A stretch of 64,000 nucleotides of DNA from Diplocarpon mali (GCA_024741835.1 JAENRP010000122.1:55511-119510); one strand, 5' to 3'; counted from the first letter of the stretch, positions 43,980 through 58,218 are shown. Translations and numbers: made by a program. Notes: generated by a model from the sequence alone, not told the origin.

Positions 43980-46900
43980 AATTAAGATTAAGGTTATAAT
44001 TAGTCTATTTGACCTAATACTTTAAGTTCCTTTAAGATAGGCGTATACCTAGTATCTTAAATACCTTATACTCTTCTTACTTAGCGATCTTTTCTATAAT
44101 AGGCTAGGGTTATTCCTAACTTAGCAAAGGGTTCTGCAGATCTTTAAATAGTAGCTCTAGCGCAAAGATATTATATATTATAGAATTTATAAGTAGCTTA
44201 ATCTAATATAAATTGCCTACCTTTTTAAAAACTTTAAAAGGACTATCCTATTAATTAGCCAGTTTCCTATTAAGGCGGTAGTTCTTAAGATTTTTTTATT
44301 AAAAGGTAGATTATATCTTTAGGTTTCTAATTAATCTCCCTTTAGTATTAATTTATAGACTTTTGCATTTTCTCTTAAGCGCGTTCTATATTACCTTTCG
44401 CTACTTCCTAAGCTAAGTGCATCCTCTCTACTATTAGCCTAGCCTTTGCTTAGTTTAATCTCTTTTATAAGCTAGATAGTTTCAAAAAGGTTTAGTCCTA
44501 ACTTATCTAAGGTATAACTTTATACTTAAGCTAATATAGGGTTATACTAATAAAAGCGTAAGAGAGGGTAGATTATATATAATCTATTAATAGAATTAGC
44601 TTACTCTAATTATCTTAATAGTAATTAATAAAAGGCCTTAGCCTTAAATTAATATACTTATTTATAATCTTCGTTTGGCTATTAATCTCTTTATAATATG
44701 TTATAAAGAGTTTGATCTTAATACTAATAATATAGTAGAACTCTTTTTAAAATGAGAAGACGAATTAGGGGCCTTGGTCTAAGGTAATTATCTCTAAAGT
44801 ATGGCCGAATCGATAAATCTATTAAATAAATAGTTAAGCAGTTCCTTAAGCGTTAATATCTTTTTAATAAGGAATTATAATAGCGCTTTTATTAAGTTGG
44901 TTTATAAAAACTAGGATTCGATTAAAGCTATGCTTATTAAGAGGAAAATCTTTAAAATCTATATATAAGTGCTATATAGGATAGTTAAGAATAAGGAGGG
45001 GCTATAAGAGACCTTATTATTTAGTTATTTTCAAATGCGAGAATTGATAAGGTTTGCAATTTATAACAAATCTTTTGCAGTCTGAACCTATCCTAACTTA
45101 ATAGTACTTAAGAGCAAGTAGCTAATAGGTCTTTAAGCTACTTAGGTGCGCGCTTAAAGGTTAGTTATAAGCTTCTTAAATTAGATAAGTATATAAGAGA
45201 GTATTATAGCGTATGTAAAGACGCTCTTTAAAGTAAAGTAATCTGTCTTTTAAGAAGTAGTTTTTAAAGAGGTTGGTACAAATCTTTTAAAAGGATTTGC
45301 GATTATCTTAATAAAGCTTCTTAATTAAATTAAAGGAATCCTTAAGTCGATTTAAGGTCGAATCGGGAGTATCAGTTGATATTAAGGCAAAGGTACCTTC
45401 GGCAGATTCGGCGAGAAATTTGTCGGCTAGTTCAGTATTAATTTAAGTATTTAACTAAGTAGGAGAAAGCAAAACTTAAGATCGGCTATCTAGCTTGGCT
45501 TATTTATAAACTGGCATATCCTACTCTTAGCGGCTAAGAATATTAGCCTTTCGGTTATCCTTACTAAGAGTGTATACGATTCGAAAATTGAAGTTAAATA
45601 GAAACTCTATCTATTAGCACTATTTCGCAGTTAGAACTTTAGTAGTTATAAAGTACTTAAGGGAGCGGTGATTTAAGTAAATATCAACTCGCTCTTTAAG
45701 TGATATAAGCTTAGGTCTTTATTTATAGTAGGATTTAATAATAGTAAAGAGTTCCTTATTATATATTTCCTAATTAGGTTTATAACTTAAAAGTATATGC
45801 AAATAGAAGCCGACGGGATACTATTACTTATTAGAGTATTACTAAGAAAGTACTTTAGCGATAACGCTATTAGAAGCATCAGTTTCCAACTTCGTAAGTA
45901 AGTTAGGGTTAAAATAGTAAATTTGCTAAATTAAGAGTAGCTGCTTACAAAGCTCTTTAAAAGCGATTCGGCACTCTTCTATCTAATTCTAAGACATTAT
46001 TAGTTAGATTAAAATAGAGAGAGGTTTGGTGATTAGCCTAAAGTTGCGAATAAATTATTAATAGAACTTGCAAAATCTTAAGTAGGAATTTACTTTAGTA
46101 ACAGTTTTTAAGTACTTCTAATTGCGTAGTAGTTCGACCTTTTTAAGGTCTAGTTCGATCCCAGTTATTATTAGAATATATCTAAGATATTAAGTTCGAA
46201 TAATATAGAACTCGCACTTCTTAATATCTACTTAAAGGCCTGCCTTTAAGAGTCGTTTTAATACCTTTTTAATATATTCCTAGTGCTTCTTAACATTCTT
46301 AAAGTAAATTAAAATATCATTTAAATATATTATATAAAAATCATCTAAGTAATTTAAAAGAATATTATTTATATACTACTAATAAGTACTAGGTCTATTA
46401 TAAAGGCCGAAAGGGAGAACCTTGCATTTATAGGATCTATACCTTATTTGAAAGGTAGTATATTCCTTAGATTTAAGGTCTATTTGTATTCGATTGAAAG
46501 CGGCTTAAATATCTAGTTTTATAAAAATCTTAGCTTTGGATACTTGCCTTAAAAGCTCATCTATCCTCGGAATCGGGTAAGCGTCTTTCTAAGTTAATGC
46601 ATTTAGCTTCTAATAGTCTATGTAAAATCGGAGGCTACTATTAGCCTTCTTTATAAATAGTACTGGCGAAGCAAAGGGGCTAGTACTTGTCTTAATAAAG
46701 CCTTTGTCTAAATTCTTAAATAAGTACTCCTTTATAACCTTAAGCTTCTTAATAGATTAATAGTAAAGGGGCAAATAGGCGTTAGGCAAAGGCCCTTTTA
46801 ACTATATCTTATAATTATAGTACCAATAGGAAGAGAGGGTATCCGTATCCCTTTTAAAGAAGGCTTATCTTAAAGATCGGTACTATTTTAAGAGTCGATT

Positions 46901-48650
46901 ATTAATTAGCTTTTTAATATTAGGATTCTTAAGCTTATATCTTTCCTTTAGAATCCTATCCACTTTATAAATACTAGTTTAAAAGAACTCAATCTCTTTA
47001 TGCTTTATATTATAATAAAAGGCATTAGCACTAATTTCGCAAATAGGAACTACAGCTTTAAGGCATTTGCAAATAGGGTCAGATCGTAATCGATTTGTAT
47101 TAGACTATTTTCCTAGATCTAGCTTAATTATAAGTAGGAGCGCTGGCCTAGTAATAGCAATAGGGATCTTACGCTTAGTTAGGACTATTAAATTAATACA
47201 AGACTATCTTCTATTAATTTATTAAGCTTTATCTATAGCTATTTCTTATTTTTTACAATTGATATTAGCTTAATGATCGGATCGGATCCAAAGTCCTTTA
47301 AAAGGGAGAAGATAGATAAGAATTTCCTTTGCGAATTAGGAAGATAAAGGATAATATAAAAACTATATAAATCAGTTTTCCTTCGGATTAAGTTTAAGTC
47401 AGAATCGGCGCATTCATTTAACTCTAATAATAGTATTGCACTAGCCTAAGTTAAAAATAACCTAAGGGCAATTATAAATACGCCTTTTATCAATTGTTAA
47501 ATGAAAGCATATATAATGCATAGCTTATACGCAAATAGTATTCTAAAATCCATAGATAAGAATAGGGGCTAGAAGAGGAAGAATTTAAGAGCTAGTCGCT
47601 TTCGAAAGACGTACAGAAAAGGGGCGATTTAAAAATAGGTAATTAAGGACTCTAGTATCTACTAAAGCTAATAATAATACTCTAAGTCCATTTATACTAA
47701 TAGTATAAGAGGTTAGGAATTGCTTCTCTCCTATTAAAGAATTAAGATCTAGCTTTAATAAGTTGCACTTTCGCAAGCTTAAGTAAGAGTCTTTTCCTAA
47801 GCCTTTTCATTTTCCTAATCTTCCTTTATTTTAACCTTATTCTTAATTAAGTCTAGAGTTAGGTTAGCTTCCTTTATATCTTTTAAGGTATTGATCTTAC
47901 TTATAGAAGGGCACTTGGTCTTATAATAACTAGTTTTACTATAGGTCTAGTAAGTGGCTTACTTAAAGGGTAAAGCAGGAGAACTAGCCTTAGCTAGCGT
48001 ATCTTAGCGAAAAGGGGTAGTAGGCTTTAAGGCTAGTGGCTTAGAAACTCAAGTGGTACTTCCAGCGCTTAGACCGCGAGTAGTCTTATTAAAGAGCGAA
48101 CTAGATATCTTTTAATATAATACCAAGGTCGCCTTACTTTTAATCAAAGGGTTAAGAAGTTAGTTACTTTAGCATTTAGCATTAAAGGCATTCAATTAAT
48201 TAATTATAATAGTATAATCCTTCCCTTAAGAGGCCTTAGCTAAGGCGCAAGCAGCTTTAAATTAAAGGGTAATCTTATTCTATATAAAGAAGAATTACTT
48301 AAATCTTAAGACCTCTCTTTAAATCGTAATAGATTAGAATCAGGCTTGAAATTGAAAAAAAAGTTTCTTTAAAATAACCGGCTTCTTTTATATAAAGGTA
48401 ATAGAAAGTGGATCAAAATAGGTCTACCTCTTAGCTAGTTAAAAAGTAACTGCTTAATAATTCTACTATTTCTTAACAGTTTCGAAAGGGGTTAGTCTTC
48501 GAAAGGTACTAAGGTTCGAAGTATATTTAGGCTTATCCTATAGTAGATCCTTAAATAAGGGCTTAGCGAGCTCGCTTATTTGGATATAGGTTAGCATTAA
48601 CTTGCAATCGGTCTTAGATTAAAGCTAACTACTACTTATATATTAGAGAG
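43980..48650 (-). mobile_element. decayed Ty3/gypsy retrotransposon (minus)
   Basis: On the minus strand the order is protease, reverse transcriptase, RNase H, integrase, as in Ty3/gypsy. A protease-like piece lies at 47585-47776 (SINGLRVLLLALVDTRVLNY). RT lies at about 46250-46900: SPVLFIKKANSSLRFYIDY, DAYPIPRIDELL, KLDIQAAFN, and the catalytic motif, expected YLDD, reads YLNDILIY at 46304-46327. The integrase C-terminal part lies at about 44200-44900 (RPFINYYQDN, YAFISITLYQLKY, RLIVERMH). Stops replace Gln or Trp codons throughout. Long terminal repeats could not be delimited by eye. The coordinates mark the recognisable coding span. Confidence 0.8.
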
Positions 48651-49631
48651 GTCCTATTATTAAAGGGGGTGATCTTTTTAATTAGCTGAATTTTTAGCTA
48701 TTTTATATTTATATTATAAAGACCTAAGATGGATAGGTCTCGTAATATATATTATATGATTAACGCAAGACAGTAGGAAGATAAAAGGGCCATCTTCTAT
48801 ATATAGAGACAGTACGTATCGCCATAGTACTAAATATACCTCATACTTAGGACTTGTTCTTAATATCTTATCTAAGAGAGCCCGCTTATGGTACTTCCTC
48901 CTTTTGTTTTTAAGTCTTCCCTTAGGCCTATTCTTATATTGTCTCCCCTTAGTTTTATATTAGTGACCTACGCAGGGACCGATTTCTTAAGATTTCCATT
49001 CTTATACGACCTTATCGATCTCTTAGTTTATAGATAAAAGACCGGCCTTTTAAAGAATACATCTTTAAAACACTTATAGCATTTTGATCGACTTTAAAAC
49101 CCTTATCCTTAATCGCCTAGTTATTTAAAACTGTCGATTTTCATTTAGCAACTATTAACAACCTCAGATTTTCCCTTTTCGACTCTGCTTTAAAAACCCC
49201 TATTTTCTTCTTTAACTCTAAGATTTTCGGAATTTTCGGCTTCCTAGTATAAAAAGTTTGGCAAACCCTATAATAGCAATCTCAAATAGCAGTAGTTTCA
49301 AATACTCAAGTAATACTAAGCGCAAACTCCAATTGGAAGTGCCTCCTTAGAATCTTTAGAAATCCGAATCTAATAATTCAGCCGCCTTAGCTTAATAGAA
49401 CTTTAAAAATTGCCTTAGAATCGTCTCTAAAGACCCCTTTATTCTAAGGATTAATAGGAATTGGCCTAAAGGCTAAGAAGAATCTTAAATATAAACCTTA
49501 TCTTAGAAATTAGTCTTTAATTAAGTAAACCTTATTTTATTACAATTAGTCGCAACGCTCCTATTAGCTATTTAGCACCTACTTAGAATCTCTTAGCAAA
49601 CTCAGATTAAACTTTTAGCAGAATCTAGAAT

Positions 49632-49660
49632 TCCACTCCTAAGCCTAGCCTATAAGTAGG
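49632..49660 (+). repeat. 29-bp palindrome, copy 2
   Basis: Left half TCCACTCCTAAGCC, spacer T, right half AGCCTATAAGTAGG. It lies in the gag-like frame of the plus-strand gypsy remnant, and the frame stays open through it. Confidence 0.7.
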
Positions 49661-50640
49661 AGGATAAAAAGACGTCCTTAAATAACTTAAGACTACCACC
49701 TACTTTTTTAATATTAATATTAAAAAACACTAAAAATAATAACAATTTTAAACTTTTCACTAACCCTTTATTTAAATCTTTTCAAACTCGTCCTAATCAC
49801 TTTAAGATTGACTCGGATTCTAAACGTTCTTTAAGCCCTTTTAAATTTCGAAGTACTCCTCTTAGCAATCAATCTCGCAATATTAAAGCTTCCCCTTTGC
49901 CTCTTATAAATTCTATTAACTCAAACAGTTAGTATAAAACGATAATAGCCGCATTTAAGGCTATTATTAGTCACTTTCCCCTTCCTAATTCCCCTAGCGC
50001 TCTTTACTTTATAAGCGCCAATATTACTAATTTCCTTAAGTAATATAAGGAAATTTATTACGATTTTAATATTATATAAGAGGATATGATTTCTCAACTT
50101 CCTTACTACTATAATTATATAAGTAAGGATATTATCAAGTCCTTCTCTAAATGGAAAACTTATAATTTATAAGAACTCTTTATTAAGGCCCTTAAATTTG
50201 AATTTCGCAAATTTAATAGATAGCAGATTTACAATACCTTAGCTTTCTTAAAGGAATTTGTTCTAATCACTTATACTCCTAAGGAACTTAAGAACTACTA
50301 TCGGACTTTTACTTATATATCAAATACCTTAATCAGCTAGAAAATACTTAGCGAAGTTGAAAGAGGCCGCCTTTTCTTACTTAGATTACCTACTAGACTT
50401 TAAAATAAGATTATTAAGCATTTTAAGATTAATAAGCAAGACCTTATAACCTTTGCCTCATTTAAGGAATTTACAGCCTTTACTTTAAAATCAGATCTTA
50501 GTAAAAGAACTATTAATACTATAAAGTAGGAAAAAGCCCCTACTCCCTCCTATACTAAAGACCTTAAGAGCCTGGTCTAAGAACATTCAAAGGCTCTAAA
50601 AGTTATAAAAGAGGCAAAGAAGAACTTAGTAGTTATACCT

Positions 50641-50669
50641 TTCACTTGCGAGCCTAACCTAGGAGTGAA
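50641..50669 (+). repeat. 29-bp palindrome, copy 3
   Basis: Left half TTCACTTGCGAGCC, spacer T, right half AACCTAGGAGTGAA. Within the gag-like frame it reads FTCEPNLGVK without a stop. Confidence 0.85.
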
Positions 50670-52556
50670 ATCCAACCTTAGAATTAAGGAACTTAAGACC
50701 TAATTTGCAAAACTCTAAATCTAAAGCTTAGAAACTAGGATTAATAATCTTTTATAAGAAAAATAGCATATTCCCTAATTTAGTAATAGGCAAAACTCAG
50801 CCACTATAAGCTAATATAGTAGTTCCTATTACCAGACTCCTGCTTCTTATCATTTAAAACAACCTACTAATATAAGAACTTAATAGTTGATTAAAGAAGG
50901 AGAAATTAATCCTAACTAGCACTTTACTAATATTAATACTATAAGGTACTAAAGGAATAGCAATAGAAGACGACTAACCTACAACTTTTGCAATAATAAA
51001 GAACCCAACTGCGCTTTATATAAGTATTGCAACAATTGCCCTCTTTTCCTTCGTTTTATTAATACTAGGGTTATACATATTAATAAGTATAAGATACTTT
51101 ATATTAAGGATCCTAGGCCAGAAGCTATCCTTATTAAAAAGCACTAAAATCGCTTATAGTTACAAACTATTCAAATGATAATATATAGTATAAAATAAGA
51201 TAAGAATTTGGTCGAATAATAGCATATTATAGATATAAATGCTAAAATTCCAACTTATATATATATAGGTCTAATTAGCAATCTACTTAAAGGAGTTCTT
51301 AAGGACCTAGCTTCTGATTAAACAGCTATAGAAGTTAAAGGCATCTCTATCTTAAGATAGGTTAATAATAATATTTCAGCTAATATTAATACTACTTTTA
51401 TATTTAAGAACCCTCGGAATTCTCAGCGTCCTTTTAAATCTTCTACTCTATTAATACTAATAAAACTAGCTAAAGTCTAGAAATTAGCGCGTGCAACTTA
51501 GGAATCTTAATATAAAGTCCAAATGCTAAAAGATACCTAATAGTCTAGAACCGTAATAGACAAGGATAAAGCCGATATAGTAGACAAATTAATTAGAGAT
51601 ATAATAAATAAAGATAGCTCTAAGTTTAAAGATTAAGAAGTTAAAGTTATTATGCAAACCCTTGACCTTAAGCGAAAGAGATAGATATTAAAATAAGAGA
51701 AATTCGTTAATAAATACGCTAATTCAATCGTAATAAAGAAAGCTATAGAGAATATTATAGCCTAGTAAATTAACCTTATATTTAAAGACCTATTTGATTT
51801 AATTAGATGCTTTAATAAAGTGCTAGGAAAGTATATCCCAATTGCCTTTAAAGATTTGAATAATAATAAGGAAATGGAAATTATAATATAAAAGAACTCT
51901 AAGAAGCACTTAGCCTTAATCAAATGTCTTTAAATTACAAAAGATAAAGGAACCTAAAGGTATTATAATATTATAGCAATAGCTTTAATATCTTAGAATA
52001 TTAATTGAAATTATTCAGCAGTTATAATAAAAAGTCCTATTATTATTTATTCTATAGAAGAATCAGTTAAAGCAAAGGCTCTAATCGATTATAGTTTAAA
52101 AGTTAATGCAATAATTAGAAAAGTGGCAGAAATAGCTTAATTGACAATTGTTAGCAATCGACTCCTTATTTATTCGACTGTCTTTAGATTAAAATACAAT
52201 TTTAATAGATAGGTGAAAAATGTAAAGGTTAAAGTTAGAGGAATCGTTAATTATATTAACTTTCTAATAATAGAGAATTCCTTAAATGATATTCTTTTAA
52301 GAATGCCCTTTATTTTAAAATCTCAGCTAACATTTAACTATCTTAGAGATAGGCTTATAAAAGCTAGCCTTTAAAATATAGATCGATCCTTAAAAGGATA
52401 AATAGTTATTATAAGAGATATAGTCGAATTTTAAAATAAGGTTTTAAAAAACGATTAACTAGCATAAGGGCTAGGCTTAATGCTAATAAAGGAAGGCACC
52501 TAGCGAGGAGTTATAGCAAAAGAAAGGTAAGTTTGCTAATTTTGAATAATAGCGAT

Positions 52557-52585
52557 TTAACTCGCAGTCTTAGACTAGGAGTTAA
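52557..52585 (+). repeat. 29-bp palindrome, copy 4
   Basis: Left half TTAACTCGCAGTCT, spacer T, right half AGACTAGGAGTTAA, nearly self-complementary. It reads LTRSLRLGVK in the surrounding plus frame. Confidence 0.85.
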
Positions 52586-52718
52586 ATCTAGAATTTTGAA
52601 AAATAGTACAATCAGCGTTTTATCGGCTTAATAATTAAGAAAAAAGAAAAATAAAGTAGAAAAGAGAGTTTGTTTTACAAATTTTAATAATTCACTAATC
52701 ATTTTAAAAAACCTAAAA

Positions 52719-52747
52719 ACCACTTATAAGCCAGACCTGCGAGTGAA
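52719..52747 (-). repeat. 29-bp palindrome, copy 5 (opposite orientation)
   Basis: Left half ACCACTTATAAGCC, spacer A, right half GACCTGCGAGTGAA. The central A and the better-kept right half suggest the opposite orientation, only 134 bp after copy 4. Confidence 0.8.
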
Positions 52748-54685
52748 AAATAATAAAATTACTAATAATATTTCCATTTACGCACTTTAAATTAATAACT
52801 TAGAAAATCTTTTATTTATTTTTAAAAAGGAAAATTCGAACCGTTTTATAAAATTTAATAAAAAAGGAAAGAAGTAAAGAAGTATAGTACTAGCTAATAT
52901 TTGAATTATATATAAAAGCAAGGCCGATAAAGTACGACTAATAGATTAGGGAATCTCTAACGGCTTAAAGCTTAAAGGACTAGACGATTGGTTTGAATAA
53001 GATAAGAAGCTTCGACCTTTAAAGCTAGGTGGCAAATTTGATAAGTTTATTATAGGCAGATTTTCTAATAAACCTATCGGATATTAGCTAATAAAAGAAC
53101 GTTTTAATATACTAAAAATTAAAGATAACTTAATAGAATAAGAATGCAAACTACTTTATAAAACCTTAATAAATCGAAAGGACGCCTTAGCTTTTAACTA
53201 GACGGAACTTAGCTAGATTTAAAAAGAGGTTACGCCTTATATTAAGATTAAGACAATACCTTACAAAGCCTAGTAAGAGAAAACATTTAAGGTCCTTAAA
53301 GCTCTTTAAGAAAAGGTAATCGAAATATTAAAGGATAAGCTAAAGCAAAGAGTTCTTAAGTTTTATAATAGCCCTTATAAGAATAAATGGTTCTTAGTTG
53401 CTAAGAAAGAGAAGGGAACTTACAGACTAATAATAGTAATAGTAGAGATGAATTAAGTAACTATTAAGGACGCCAACATTCCTCCAAATATAGATAAGTT
53501 CTTAAATAAATTCGCAGGATTAACCTATAGCTCTCTTATTAACTTCTTCTTTAGATATAACTAATTCATTCTTAATATTAAATCAAAAGATATAATAGCA
53601 ATTCAAACCCCTCTTAAGCTACTTTAAATAATAAGATTACCTTAAAGGGCTATAAATTCGATCGCTCAATTTGTCTAAGTAATCTATAAGATACTAGTAG
53701 ATTATATACCTAATATTGCGCTCCTTTATATAAATGATATAAGAGTAAAAGGATTAAGATCATTCTATAACTATAAAGAAGTTCTTCTTAGCATATAATG
53801 ATTTATAATAAAATATATTCAAAACTTAGACTAAGTGCTTATACGATTTAAAAGGGTAAGAGCAACAATTGGTCTAAAGTTATAATACTATCTTTTATTA
53901 ATAGAAATTATTAGTTTTATTACTAATTTTAATAGCCGAAGTCCTTAAAGGGCTAAAGTACTTAAAATCGATAAATAGAAGAGGTATAACAATATGGCAG
54001 AAGCTTGCGCATTTATTAGCATTATAGTATACTATCGCATTTAGATTAAGGATTTCGCTAAAAAGGCAGTGCCTATTTACGCCTTATTTCGGAAAGGGGC
54101 TGAGTTTCAATAGGAGGAACTCTAAATAGAGGCTATAAAATAACTAAAGCAAGCGTTACTTAAAGCGCTATATCTAATTAAAATAGACTATAGAACTAAC
54201 GCTAGGCTAATAATACTAATAGTTAATATAAGCTTAATCAGATGGGGTACTATCCTTTAATAAGCTAATAGCTAATAAAAAAGACATCTAGCTCGCTTTG
54301 AAAGTGGTCTTTAGAATCTAATAGAGATAAAGTATAATACTATTAAATAAGAATATAAAAGAGCTTTAAAAGTAATAAAAAAGATAAGAAGCGACCTTTA
54401 TAGCACTTACTTCATCTTTGAAACTAATATTAAAGTGCTAATAGAATAATTAAATAAAGCTATAAGCGACCTACCTAAAGCCTTGCTAACGAAATGGATT
54501 ATTTAAATAAGACTAATGGACTTTAAAGTCAAATATATTCCAAGAATGAAAAACACTACTATAGACGGCCTTTTAAAAAGAACTCGGCCCTACCCCTTTG
54601 ATTTAATTAAAGAAGATAAAATAGATATTAATAAGTGGATAGAAAACGAAGTTAGTTATCTATTAATATATCGCCTTAAAGGGAT

Positions 54686-54714
54686 TTGACTCGCAAGCCT
54701 GGCCTATAAGTTAA
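54686..54714 (+). repeat. 29-bp palindrome, copy 6
   Basis: Left half TTGACTCGCAAGCC, spacer T, right half GGCCTATAAGTTAA. It sits in the linker between RNase H and integrase of the plus-strand gypsy remnant; the flanking frames remain in register. Confidence 0.88.
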
Positions 54715-56120
54715 ATAAGAGAATTTTATTACCTAACTACTTAAGTGACTTTAAAGAAATTGCGAAGTTTTTAATTACGCTTAAACAACTAAAGACAGTT
54801 GCTTTTAAGGATTTTCAGAAATTTAAAGCTAAAGCTCTAATTTATCTAATATAAAGAAGACGATTATTTAAAAGGAGCAATAACTCATTCCTTATACAAC
54901 TTTGCTTAAACGATGAAAAACTAAAGGCTAAGGCTATCTAGGATATTTATAAGGAAACTGGCCACTAAGGAGCTAAGTCTACTTACTACTAACTCTTAAG
55001 AAAATTCTTTTAGAAAGGCTCTTTTAAAGATTGTAAAGCTTTTATAAAGAGTTGCGTCTCCTATTAGAAACGAAAACCTAATTGTAAGGAAAATCCCTTA
55101 TTCCTAACCTGGCTATTAGGCCTTTTCTATAAAGTCAGCCTTGATATTATATAAGTACTAACTATTAAGAATAGGATAATATATTTTATTTTAGCAAAGG
55201 AAGACCTATTAGGATAGTCTAAAGGACAACCTTTAAGATCTGCTAACTTTAAATCTATTGCGAAGTTCCTTTAGGAAGACGTAGTCTATTGCTATAGACT
55301 TTTTAGCAGATTAACTATTAATAGAGGCCTTGAAAACAAAGGAGTAATTAAAGCTTTCTTGCGAAAATATAGTATTAAATAGGTTCAAATCTTAGCGTAT
55401 AACTTAAAAGCTAATAGAGTAGTAGAATAAGGATACTATAACATTTTTAATAGTCTATCTAAAGTTATTTATAAAGGATTTAAAGATTAGATAAAACGCT
55501 TTTATAAAATACTCTTTGCTTATTGAATAATAATCTATAAACCAATTAGAATTATACTATTCTTCCTTATCTATAGTAGAAAGGCATAGCTCCCTCTTAA
55601 ATCCCGATAGCTTATTTGGAGATTGTTTAACTATAGTTAAATTCGAAACCGTTTTAATTTACTTATAATAAGATGCTAATAACTTAAGCTCTAAGATATA
55701 GATATAGAGAAAATCATTCTGCAAAAGAAATAATATTAGGAAAAAGCTAAGGAAGCGTAGGCTGCTTTTAAAGTACTTAAAATGCATCCTATTCGAAAAG
55801 ATAATCTTATCCTAGTCTACGATATTATAAGAAGTATTAATATATCTGCAGATACTAAACTTAACTATTAATAGCTTAGTCTATTTAAGGTTAAGTCTAA
55901 GTAGGAAGAAAAGGGATACTATTCTCTTTAGGAACTTAATAGAGTCGATATTAAAGGAACCTTTGCAGCTAACCGACTAAAGCGCTTTTATTAACGCGAC
56001 TAGACCTTATTCCCTTTAAAAGATAAATTAGAAATTGATACAACCTTTGAATCTTTTATAAGAACTGACGGCGATATAAGTAATTTTAAACCCTTGGATA
56101 AAGACTAAGATTTTTCCAAT

Positions 56121-56149
56121 TTAACCTATAAGCTAGTCTTATAGGTAAA
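56121..56149 (+). repeat. 29-bp palindrome, copy 7
   Basis: Left half TTAACCTATAAGCT, spacer A, right half GTCTTATAGGTAAA. A decayed copy after the integrase region, reading LTYKLVL, a stop, then VK. Confidence 0.65.
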
Positions 56150-56519
56150 GAATATTAAAATACCTAATTAATCGCGACCTTAAGTTATTATTCTTAAAAT
56201 ATCTAAAGAACGCAAGTAGGAATATTAAACGATTTCCTAGCTTATTAATTATCTTACCTTCCTTTAATCCTTATTTTTACATTTTTAATAAGGTCGCCTC
56301 CTTTATTATTTAAGATATGGATCTTTTAGGATTACCTTAAATTCTTACTTGCTTTAACTTATTTTATATTCTTAATATTAGCCTTTAATTATAATATTCC
56401 TATTACTTTCCTTAAATAATAAATAAAAAAGTCCAATTTCCTTAATATATATATAGTAAACCTATTATAGCTTATATGCCCTTTTAATTCTTATATCCTA
56501 TTGAACTCTCTTATTTATA

Positions 56520-58218
56520 CTCCCTATCTTTCATAAGTAATATGCCTTTAAAGAACTTATAAATGATTTTGTTTATTGCAATAGGGGATAAATAAGCACT
56601 AGTTATAAACTTCTCTTAGGATAGTAGAGCTATTGCATTATTAGAGAGCTTTAAATCGACTTACGCAGCCTTAGGAGATATAGAGTAATAAAAACTCCTT
56701 TTAGCTTATGCGAATGCTATTAGTAACCTTTCAACCTAAGTGGCCCTTGGAATTCTCTAATTTGATAACTTCCTAACTAAAGAATTAAGACTGAAGGGAA
56801 TCTCTAAAGAGGAATTCTTAGCTAATGCAAATTAATATATAACCTTAGCCGATACTTTTAAAACGGATTAAGATAAAAGGGAAGAATTTATTTAATAACT
56901 GGATAATTTAGCTATTAATAAGAGAGGACTCCTATTTCGTTTACGTTTCCTAATAAATATTGATTCTAATAATAGAAGGCGAGTGTTATTAAAAATTCTT
57001 AAGGAAAACACTCTTATAGCTAAAGCTATTTAAATTCTCAATTTCTTTATTATTTAAAAAGAAGTAGTAAAATTCTAAGGCAATCGAATTCGCGGTCGCA
57101 GATTTGTAAGCCTATCTAATGTAGTACTTATAGTAGTTAATAAAGCTATAAAAAGATCAAATTAGGCTATAGATATTACCCTACTTAATAGTACTATTAT
57201 TAATATACTAGGGCTTTGCGCTTTTGCTTATAGGTTGCTTATTTTAAAAGAAAACTGGACTCTTATATTAGAGTTTAAATAAGATTTCTTTAATAATAAA
57301 GAAGAGAATTAGTTATTTATAATTAAGCCTACTTTAAAATTCGCCTTTTAGCTTAAAGATATAATAAGCGCTAAACTATATGATTTGACTTACGGTCTTA
57401 GATTAGGAGTTAGAAATGAGAATTTTAAAACTAAACCTAACTTACCTCTTACTAAAATGATTTTAGAAACCGCTGCCGAATAGACTGCTCAAACGCTTAG
57501 CGCAGCCTCTTTAGAATTTTCAAAATCTTTAAAGGACTCTCCTTTAGCTAAACGACTAATTTTAGCTTAACCTTTAAAAAGGATAGATCATTCGATAGCT
57601 ACTTTAGCTAATTTATAATTTAAAATCAAAGGATTGCACGCTTGTTTAAACTCCTTCCTTAATAACTTAAAGGAGCTAGTTCTTAACTTCTTTATATTTA
57701 TATATAATTGATTTAAAAATAATAATATAAGGGAAGACCTTATTCCTCTTACTTTAAAGATAACTAAGAGAGCTATTAAATAAATTTAATAGCTTATCTT
57801 AGATAAGTTTGCCTTTATAAATATTATTCAATTCTTTAATAATTATAAAAGTTAAGAACCTAATCTTTTAAATGCTAAGTAGGACTATTTTATCTTATAA
57901 GAAAGAGAATATAAAGAGGAATCTATTGATTAAGATATTTATAATTATAGCAACGTGCCTTAATCAGTCATTCTCAACTTTAAACTTAGAGAACGATATA
58001 ATATTCAAGTATCCTTTATAATGAAAACTCGCTTTCGATAGTATCTTCCTAGCGTAGGAATCGAAGGAAGAAGACTTTGCGACCTTTATATTCGCTCTCT
58101 TTTGGTTTACTATAGTCTTAATTATAAAGGATTTAATATTAATAAAATTATTAAATACTTTAAACTTCTTTATATAGTAGAAGATATCGATCTTTTTCTA
58201 ATCTACTTTAATAATTAA
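56520..58218 (+). pseudogene. decayed long reading frame, unknown family
   Basis: About 565 codons on the plus strand read as a coherent hydrophilic protein if TAG/TAA are taken as former CAG/CAA. Pieces include KSTYAALGDIE, FLTKELRLKGISKEEFLANA, NKRGLLFRLRFLINIDSNNR and KDIISAKLYDLTYGLRLGV. The last piece crosses a palindrome copy (57385-57413) in frame. I recognise no domain. It could be a gag or an accessory protein of another element. Confidence 0.5.
57385..57413 (+). repeat. 29-bp palindrome, copy 8
   Basis: Left half TTGACTTACGGTCT, spacer T, right half AGATTAGGAGTTAG. It lies in the unknown frame at 56520-58218 and reads LTYGLRLGVR with no stop. Confidence 0.8.

Larger units (their letters stand above)
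49270..56250 (+). mobile_element. decayed Ty3/gypsy retrotransposon, second lineage (plus)
   Basis: The gag-like frame covers about 49.6-52.5 kb. RT at about 53160-53900 contains FYNSPYKNKWFLVAKK, VTIKDANIPPNIDKF, FAGLTYSSLINFF and the active-site region LLYINDIRVKG at about 53730. RNase H follows (about 54.0-54.6 kb). The integrase zinc region is at about 54950-55080 (ETGH...KSTYY...CKAFIKSCVSY). The DANxPPxxDEF signature belongs to a gypsy group common in fungi and different from the minus-strand copy. Stops replace Trp/Gln codons. At least six 29-bp palindromes lie inside the span without disrupting the frames I could follow. Confidence 0.78.

Noticed and set aside
42397..45370. Recurring TCGATTT...CGAATCG text at 42398, 42790 and 45343
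   Set aside because: Only three loose matches with different spacing; not distinguishable from shared transposon sequence or chance.
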